DNA of 18,118 nucleotides, taken from contig JBAZOJ010000046.1 of NCBI GenBank assembly GCA_041648755.1, positions 1-18,118 on the forward strand, in the 5' to 3' direction. Positions 13,310 through 18,118 of this stretch are shown one piece after another (position 1 is the stretch's first letter; every line of letters begins with the position of its first letter). The translations under genes and the position numbers were made by a program. The notes beneath the pieces were generated by a model. The model worked only from the letters and a program-made list of their open reading frames with translations. It did not search any database and had not been told where the DNA came from. This DNA comes from JBAZOJ01 sp041648755 (GTDB taxonomy: Bacteria; Planctomycetota; B143-G9).

Positions 13310-14641
13310 TTCGGGACGTTGGATTGCGTAATCCTCAATCTTCTTGCGTAGCGTAGTGGGGGATATTTCCAGGAGCGTTGCGGTCTTGCCCATATTCCAT
13401 CCGGTAGCCGCCAGCGCCTTCTCAACATGCGCCTTTTCAGCCTTCCAGAGCGGCATAACGTCAGCCTCTTTTGATGAGTCCTCAGAGAAGCCACCAATAC
13501 TGAGGTCATCGGCGGATATCAAGGTCCCTCTGTTAAGGGCCAGCGCTCGCAAAATCACATTCTCCAGTTCCCTCACATTACCAGGCCATTCATTCGAGGA
13601 CAGCCGTAGCAGGGCTGACTCATCCAATTGGACCGGGCCTCTGTGGAGCTTCAAAGATGCGCGCGACAGGATGAACTGCGCCAGCAAAGGAATGTCGCCT
13701 CTTCGCTCCCTGAGCGGAGGCACGCTGATCCGCGACACAGCGATACGGTAGAATAGATCATCCCTGAACTTTCCTTCTTTGATCAAGTTCTCCAGATGCT
13801 TGTTCGTGGCTGCAATCACCCTCGCCTTAAACGGAATGGGGGTGAGTCCCCCAACGCGCTCAAATTCGCGCTCCTGAAGCACGCGCAGCAATTTCGACTG
13901 GAGTTCGAAAGGCATGTCGCCGATCTCGTCAAGGAAGACGGTTCCTTCATCCGCATACTCAAGCTTCCCAATCTTACGGGCATCAGCCCCCGTAAAGGCG
14001 CCCTTCTCATGTCCGAACAGCTCACTTTCCAACAGAGTGGGGACGACGGAACTGCAATTGATCGCGACGAATGGGCTTGCGGGAGAAGTATTCTTGTGCA
14101 GAGCCCTGGCGACCAGCTCTTTTCCAGTCCCACTCTCGCCCTCAATGAGGACATTCACGGGGCTGCGGGACAGGAGTCCGATCTGCTTGGCGATTTCCAC
14201 GATCTTCTTATCCGCTCCGATAATCTCGTAGGGCTCGTCGGAGAACTGGAGTTGTGCGGCTTCGTTGCCAATCATCAGAGAGCGGATCCGTTTCGCTTTC
14301 TCGAGGGCAAGCAGCATTTCGTCGGAGTCAAATGGCTTTCTGATGTAATCGAAAGCACCGCACTTCATTGCCTCGATAGCGGCACGGGTCTCGTGAGCAC
14401 CCGTCATGACGACAACCGGCGTAAATACTCCTCGCCGCCGCAGATCCTTCAGAACCGAGATCCCGTCAGTATCGGGCAGCTTGAGATCGAGAAGAATGAG
14501 GTCAGCGGGGTGAGTATCAGCAATTTCCAGGCCTACAGTGCCTGTGAATGCCACCTCAACCCGGTGGCCTTCTGACTGTAGAACCAACTCCAGCGAGCGC
14601 GAAAGGGCAGTGTCGTCGTCGATAATGATGATTCGGCTCAA
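13307..14641 (-). CDS. Sigma54-dependent response regulator, NtrC/AtoC family
   Basis: A 444-residue transcription activator acting with sigma54 RNA polymerase. The receiver domain (1-118) has acidic Asp8-Asp10, phospho-acceptor Asp52 in LILLDLKLPD, Thr80 in VVVMTG and Lys102 in YIRKPF. The AAA+ domain (about 140-370) has Walker A GESGTGKE (about 166-173), the sigma54-contact GAFTGA loop (214-219), Walker B TVFLDEIGDM and the arginine-finger region PPLRERRGDIP. A Fis-type HTH ends the protein (about 405-440, LAATGWNMGKTATLLEISPTTLRKKI). The GAFTGA loop is intact, so it should be an active sigma54 activator. The start is TTG 14641, one base after the kinase stop, with AAGGA just upstream. It forms a cognate pair with the kinase gene upstream. 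I see no convincing -24/-12 promoter in the window for it to act on. Confidence 0.96.
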   Translation of the reverse strand: MSRIIIIDDDTALSRSLELVLQSEGHRVEVAFTGTVGLEIADTHPADLILLDLKLPDTDGISVLKDLRRRGVFTPVVVMTGAHETRAAIEAMKCGAFDYIRKPFDSDEMLLALEKAKRIRSLMIGNEAAQLQFSDEPYEIIGADKKIVEIAKQIGLLSRSPVNVLIEGESGTGKELVARALHKNTSPASPFVAINCSSVVPTLLESELFGHEKGAFTGADARKIGKLEYADEGTVFLDEIGDMPFELQSKLLRVLQEREFERVGGLTPIPFKARVIAATNKHLENLIKEGKFRDDLFYRIAVSRISVPPLRERRGDIPLLAQFILSRASLKLHRGPVQLDESALLRLSSNEWPGNVRELENVILRALALNRGTLISADDLSIGGFSEDSSKEADVMPLWKAEKAHVEKALAATGWNMGKTATLLEISPTTLRKKIEDYAIQRPE

Positions 14642-14642
14642 G

Positions 14643-16379
14643 TTAGTTCCTTAAGGGAAGGTTAACGGTGAACACAGCCCCTCCGGCAGGGCTGTTCTCT
14701 GCCGCGACCGTGCCGCCTGAGGATTCGACGATCTTCTTCACGATGGCCAACCCCAAGCCCGTGCCATCAGGTTTCGTAGTGAAGAAGGGCTGGAAAATGC
14801 TGTTCATCGCCTCGGGCTTTATTCCCTTGCCATTGTCGCAGATTCTGATCCGTGCTTGTGCGGGATTCTCGTCCCAGACTCGCACAATGACCTCGACAAC
14901 GGGCGGAGTTCCACCGGCCTGAATTGCATTTGCGAGCAGATTCGAAAGCACGCGCTTGAACTGCTCAGGATCCACGAGCACCCGCGCTCCTTTAAGCTCA
15001 TCGGTAAGCCGGATGACAGCACTGTTCCTCTTGATTTCCGAGGTAAGTGAGCTTTGTACTTCGTCCATGGTAGCTCGAAGGTCTATAGCCTCGGGTTGGA
15101 GAATCAGCGGCTTGCCGAAGCTGAGCAGTTCAATCAGCATCGTCTCTATGCGCACGACTTGCAGAAAAGCTATTGCAGAGAGTTCCTTCCACGGCTCCTC
15201 TTCGCCAACTTTGCGTTTCAGTGCCTGCAGGTTCATCTTAATCGTCGAGAGAGGATTTCTTATCTCGTGCACAACGCTGGAACTGAGTTCGCCGACGGCA
15301 GCCAGAGAAGCGGACTGCACCAACTTTCGCTCGCTTATTGCCAGTTCATCAAGCATCGTATTGAAGGTTGTTCTCATTTCCTCAGCCTCAACTATGGCCA
15401 TCTCCCCGACCCTTTCAGAGTGCATGCCCGAGGCGATTCGCCGGGAAACAGCAGCGAAGCGTTCCCACGGCCTTGAGAGATAAATTGAGACCAGCAGTGA
15501 AAAGAGAATAGCAGCGGTAAGAGTCAGAAACGCAGTGATAAGCGCGTTTTCGCGCAGGATTGCCAGCCATAGAAACGCCTCTGACGCTTCCACAACGAGC
15601 ACGGCTCTCATGTCAAGCGGCTGCATTGATATGACCGTTGCCAGCATATCGATACCCGAGGAAGTGGTATATTCCGTGACCAGGTTCTCGCGAAGTAGAG
15701 GCAATTGCTCGAATCTCCCTGGAGCGGCGCCGAGAGGAACGATCATTCCGTCAGCCAATGCAAAGAAAACTCGGCCTGAATGACGAAGCCCCTTCTGGTC
15801 GGACGAGATGCTACGCATCACGTCGTCAAGCACAAAACGCGCCACAATATACCCGAGTGCTGTCCCGCTGTTTGAAGTGATGGAAGTGCCCATCAGCAAG
15901 CGCGTTCGCCCCGCAGTGTTGTATGGGCCAAACAACTGGATGGTGGAGACTCCCTTCAGGGATCTGAGAAAGGCATCCGGTGCATCCAAAGGTGCGTCGT
16001 CGCCCTTTGGCAACGTACGCATGACTGGATTGAAGTTGGGGTCAAGGTAGAACACAGCTTCCCCCACGGCACCTCGCGAAATGAAAGTCTCGAGTTCGTT
16101 ACACCATTCCACCGGGACTGTTCCATTTCCAAGAGCACCCATGGCGCAGGAAGACTTGGCGATAAACCGGAAATCCGCCCTCAGCTCTGACAGTTCCTTG
16201 TCCATGACCGCTTTACGTGAAGCCAGCAACGCGAGAAGATGAGCTTCCTCGCCATCAACAACAGCCCTTTTGGCGCAATGATAGCCCTGGTATGCGGTGA
16301 TCGTCATTGGCACCAGGGCAATGAAGAGCATTGCAGCGAGAATCAACATCCTGATACTCAGTTTGCCTGAGGCGGCCAT
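14643..16379 (-). CDS. Sensor histidine kinase with extracytoplasmic sensor domain
   Basis: A 578-residue membrane kinase, the partner of the regulator gene one base downstream. TM1 is at about 9-30, a large periplasmic domain of roughly 245 residues follows, and TM2 is at about 280-300. Next come a HAMP-like linker (about 300-352), a HisKA domain with His371 in VVHEIRNPLSTIK, and a HATPase domain. The HATPase motifs are N box NLLANAIQAG, G1 DNGKGI, F box FQPFFTTK and G2 GTGLGLAIVKKI. The order matches NtrB/ZraS-type kinases that control sigma54 activators. The sensor region (VFYLDPNFNPVMRTLP, GPYNTAGRTRLLMGTSI, GYIVARFVLDDVM) resembles a double-Cache fold, which binds small extracellular ligands. 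The ligand is unknown. ATG 16379 is preceded by GGAGTGA about 10 bases upstream. A gap of about 150 bases separates it from the upstream doxX-like gene, so it may have its own promoter. Confidence 0.95.
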   Translation of the reverse strand: MAASGKLSIRMLILAAMLFIALVPMTITAYQGYHCAKRAVVDGEEAHLLALLASRKAVMDKELSELRADFRFIAKSSCAMGALGNGTVPVEWCNELETFISRGAVGEAVFYLDPNFNPVMRTLPKGDDAPLDAPDAFLRSLKGVSTIQLFGPYNTAGRTRLLMGTSITSNSGTALGYIVARFVLDDVMRSISSDQKGLRHSGRVFFALADGMIVPLGAAPGRFEQLPLLRENLVTEYTTSSGIDMLATVISMQPLDMRAVLVVEASEAFLWLAILRENALITAFLTLTAAILFSLLVSIYLSRPWERFAAVSRRIASGMHSERVGEMAIVEAEEMRTTFNTMLDELAISERKLVQSASLAAVGELSSSVVHEIRNPLSTIKMNLQALKRKVGEEEPWKELSAIAFLQVVRIETMLIELLSFGKPLILQPEAIDLRATMDEVQSSLTSEIKRNSAVIRLTDELKGARVLVDPEQFKRVLSNLLANAIQAGGTPPVVEVIVRVWDENPAQARIRICDNGKGIKPEAMNSIFQPFFTTKPDGTGLGLAIVKKIVESSGGTVAAENSPAGGAVFTVNLPLRN

Positions 16380-16530
16380 TTGGTTATCACTCCGTTCAGG
16401 GATGTTCTCACCCCGGTTACTTACTCAGCGTCTCATCGGCGAAGTTGCTCAGTCAGACCTCCGAGCCTTTCAACGGCAGAGAGATGGCAGAGCGAGGCAA
16501 AAACTGTCAGCGCACTCAGCGTACGACGGG
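16380..16530 (-). other. Non-coding gap upstream of the histidine kinase
   Basis: This stretch has no supported gene. It holds three TCAGCG copies on the plus strand (16507, 16516, 16425), two of them inside a 9-base direct repeat ACTCAGCGT (16423-16431 and 16514-16522, 91 bases apart), and a possible terminator for the doxX-like gene at its upstream end. I could not find a convincing -35/-10 pair; a TTGAAA (minus strand, 16473-16468) has no -10 at 16-18 bases. The region could carry operator sites for kinase expression. Confidence 0.35.
16499..16527 (-). terminator. Possible weak intrinsic terminator after the doxX-like gene
   Basis: Reading leftward, GTC-gta-CGC-tgagt-GCG-ct-GAC forms a short imperfect hairpin just after the doxX-like stop. 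It is followed two bases later by TTTTT (16503-16499). The stem is only six base pairs with an internal loop, so termination would be inefficient at best. Confidence 0.3.
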
Positions 16531-17010
16531 TCATCCTCTCAACGTCTCATCCGGCTTTCTGCAGAGCAGGGAGTCCAGCGACCAACCGCCTGAGCCATTG
16601 GCAACGATCATAAGAAGACCGCCCATGATCGCAACGTTCTTCATGAAGTTGACCATCTGCATCTGGTGGAAGCCGTTGATGGCCTCGGGCGTCAAGCCTG
16701 CTGGCGGCCACCAGAATGAGTGGAAAATGAGCGTAGTGGGAACAAGAAAGAGAAACAAAGAGCCTGCACCCATACGTGCTTTGAAGCCGAGAAGGACTGA
16801 CAAGCCGCCAGCCAGCTCGATAAAAGCGGCGGCAGCAAGGAGAATGGTCAGCATCCCTCCTGCCGAATCGCCAAAGTTCATGCCGATCTCGCTCAATCGA
16901 TTTGCGAAGTACCCCTTAGCGCCTGAAAAGCCTGACACTTTGCCGTAGAACGAGTTTAGGAAGATCGCACTGATGAGGATCCTTCCCAGAATTGCCGTGT
17001 GGTTTCTCAT
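16531..17010 (-). CDS. DoxX family integral membrane protein
   Basis: A 159-residue protein with four predicted membrane segments (about 7-22, 53-77, 80-102 and 118-141). DoxX hallmarks are the N-terminal LGRILISAIFLNSFYGKVSGFSG, the helix-2 region AAFIELAGGLSVLLGFKARMGA and the C-terminal FMKNVAIMGGLLMIVANGSG. The family includes thiosulfate:quinone oxidoreductase subunits and actinobacterial/Bacillus proteins linked to oxidative and thiol stress, but most members have no proven function. The start ATG 17010 has AAGGAGACGAT immediately upstream (minus strand). It lies 29 bases downstream of the DUF302 gene in the same direction, suggesting a shared transcript and possibly a shared redox or stress role. 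No redox cofactor motif is visible. Confidence 0.88.
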   Translation of the reverse strand: MRNHTAILGRILISAIFLNSFYGKVSGFSGAKGYFANRLSEIGMNFGDSAGGMLTILLAAAAFIELAGGLSVLLGFKARMGAGSLFLFLVPTTLIFHSFWWPPAGLTPEAINGFHQMQMVNFMKNVAIMGGLLMIVANGSGGWSLDSLLCRKPDETLRG

Positions 17011-17039
17011 ATCGTCTCCTTAGCGGCGTGCGCCTGCAT

Positions 17040-17429
17040 TTACAGGTGTTCGATCATCAAGAGAACCTTGCTCAGTACCTCGTCCGCGATCTTCTCCAGT
17101 TCAGGAATGGCGAGTGCCTTCGCCACGAGGAGAGGATTCGCGATGGCCATCTCCGTAGTACCCTCGGCATTTGCGAAAACCACGACAGTGCATGGCATCA
17201 TGACTCCGGCGTGTCGATCGATGGTCAATACCCGGTGAGCCACCTTGACATTGCACACGCTGAGAACCATGTATTTTGGAAAAGAGACTCCCAGTTTGTC
17301 AGCGAACCTGGCGGCCATATCATGTTCTGAGACGACCGTCAAGCCTTCGCTGGCGAGGCCGGCCCGCAGCTTGGCGAGACCCTCTTCGAAGCCACAGGGA
17401 AGTACTCTACTGTAATATGGTCTGTCCAT
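17040..17429 (-). CDS. DUF302 domain protein
   Basis: A 129-residue soluble protein consisting of one DUF302 domain. Family features are the N-terminal YYSRVLPCGFEEGLAKLRAGLASEGLTVVSE, the KLGVSFPKYMVLSVCN segment with Cys-Asn, the MMPCTVVVF strand with Pro-Cys, and IPELEKIADEVLSKV at the C-terminus. Two cysteines in conserved positions (SVCN and MPCT) suggest thiol or metal chemistry, but no activity is established for the family. ATG 17429 is preferred to the adjacent TTG 17432; AGGAAG lies about 6 bases upstream on the minus strand. No signal peptide. It sits 34 bases downstream of the transporter stop and 29 bases upstream of the doxX-like gene. DUF302 genes are often found near membrane and redox proteins. 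Confidence 0.88.
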   Translation of the reverse strand: MDRPYYSRVLPCGFEEGLAKLRAGLASEGLTVVSEHDMAARFADKLGVSFPKYMVLSVCNVKVAHRVLTIDRHAGVMMPCTVVVFANAEGTTEMAIANPLLVAKALAIPELEKIADEVLSKVLLMIEHL

Positions 17430-17463
17430 CAATGCTTCCTTTCTTGACCGTTCATCCTGAATT

Positions 17464-18118
17464 CTACACCGGAATATCCCGCTGTGCCAAATTCACTTCA
17501 CCGGGTGGCGGCGGAGTTGCTGACCACACCTTGGACAGCAGAAACAACCCAATAATCACCGGCACCAGCAATGTGGCCATACCTATGCGGTAGGCCGTGG
17601 CCTCCGCGATGCCAAATTCCGGAAGCATCCATGTCGCCAGCGCGAAGGATATTGTCGTTAGAGCTCCCACTTTTGTGACCATACCGTAGAGGCCGAAGAA
17701 GAGCCCCCGATGCTCAACGGGACTGTACTCGGCGATCATCTTTCTTCCGGCAATCCAGAATCCCGTGAGCCCCATTCCGCCGGTCAGCACAACTCCCCAG
17801 AAAAAGACTGTGCTATACGCTGTGGTGAGCACGCCGAACACCAACGCTATCAGCAGGAAAACCGCGGAAACAAGGAGTGTCTTCATAGAGCCGATGCGGT
17901 CGGCCAGACGTCCGTTGACGAATGAAGCTAAGAAGCTGGAGAGGATCAATGCTATGAAAAGGACGGTCACACTTCGTTCCGGATCGGCTCCGCCCTGGTA
18001 AACGGTTTTCTGAACGTAGACCGTAATGAACAGGATAAGGGTGTTGAGGGCATCCACGCACAGGAAATTCCCCAGCAGGCCGAAGACCAGGACCCGGCTG
18101 CGCGGCAGCAGGCGGATT
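17464..18118 (-). CDS. MFS transporter, UMF1/Atg22-like (N-terminus off window)
   Basis: The frame is open to the right edge, so only about 217 C-terminal residues are visible. A GTG at 18057 is in frame, but the sequence upstream of it continues as a hydrophobic segment (RVLVFGLLGNFLC) and is coding. About six membrane helices are visible. The loop SFVNGRLADRIGSMKT matches the MFS GRLADRxG motif. FFGLYGMVTKVGAL, preceded by YSPVEHRG, is the pattern I associate with the UMF1 (Atg22-like vacuole-effluxer) branch, where a typical motif is AEFFGLYxxxGK. Members export or import amino acids and other small solutes; the substrate here is unknown. The gene ends just before DUF302 on the same strand. 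Confidence 0.82.
   Translation of the reverse strand, partial: IRLLPRSRVLVFGLLGNFLCVDALNTLILFITVYVQKTVYQGGADPERSVTVLFIALILSSFLASFVNGRLADRIGSMKTLLVSAVFLLIALVFGVLTTAYSTVFFWGVVLTGGMGLTGFWIAGRKMIAEYSPVEHRGLFFGLYGMVTKVGALTTISFALATWMLPEFGIAEATAYRIGMATLLVPVIIGLFLLSKVWSATPPPPGEVNLAQRDIPV

Noticed and set aside
13796..14575. A 259-codon open frame on the plus strand
   Set aside because: It is antisense to the response regulator with Walker A and GAFTGA in the opposite frame; no independent support.
13307..14641. Reading the TTG start of the response regulator as a sequencing error or truncation
   Set aside because: The receiver domain starts normally (RIIIIDDD) and AAGGA lies at good spacing, so TTG is a credible real start.
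16485..16500. TGGCAGAGCGAGGCAA as a sigma54 -24/-12 promoter
   Set aside because: The GG to GC spacing is one base short of the required distance, and it points away from the kinase gene.
1..18118. CRISPR arrays, tRNA, rRNA, insertion sequences or prophage genes
   Set aside because: No regularly spaced repeats, no tRNA cloverleaf or rRNA stretch, and no transposase or integrase motifs were seen in any gap or frame.

Overview
The window carries 16 protein-coding genes, two of them cut by the window edges, and no RNA gene, insertion sequence or CRISPR array that I can see. It looks like dense bacterial chromosome. LptB implies a Gram-negative, LPS-type envelope. The Minf_1886-family protein and two signal peptidases I that each carry a very large insertion resemble what is seen in Planctomycetes, Verrucomicrobia and neighbouring uncultured phyla. 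That placement is an inference from gene content; the sequence has no phylogenetic marker I could place precisely.

Layout. (1) Positions 1-6621, plus strand, are one tightly packed run: the C-terminal part of an ApbE flavin transferase, a long-chain polyprenyl diphosphate synthase, a Minf_1886-family protein of unknown function, a TIM-barrel amidohydrolase, RNase R and a GlcD-type FAD oxidase. Several stop and start codons overlap, so this is probably one operon. (2) Positions 6622-6718 hold a small intergenic region with a good sigma70-type promoter (TTGCGA, 16 bp, TATAAT), an imperfect hairpin and a short overlapping leader ORF. (3) Positions 6719-13298, plus strand, are a second operon: lepA (EF4), signal peptidase I no. 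1 starting with TTG, lptB, a dCMP deaminase, signal peptidase I no. 2 and a small VOC/glyoxalase-fold protein. (4) Positions 13307-18118 are all on the minus strand and read leftward: a UMF1-type MFS transporter (N-terminus off the edge), a DUF302 protein, a DoxX-family membrane protein, a sensor histidine kinase and a sigma54-dependent NtrC-type response regulator. The two blocks converge at 13298/13307, where both stop codons lie in one short palindrome.

How the genes fit together. Block 1 mixes quinone/flavin redox chemistry (ApbE, prenyl-chain synthesis, GlcD) with RNA decay (RNase R). Block 3 joins translation (LepA) to envelope building: protein export processing by two diverged signal peptidases, and LPS transport ATPase LptB. 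The two signal peptidases are paralogs: they share the catalytic Ser/Lys dyad, the same insertion point and a concanavalin-like insert. One insert has a CPKCG zinc-knuckle and the other has lost those cysteines. This is the most unusual feature of the window. Block 4 gives a complete two-component system whose kinase has a large extracytoplasmic sensor domain; its target promoters are not evident here.
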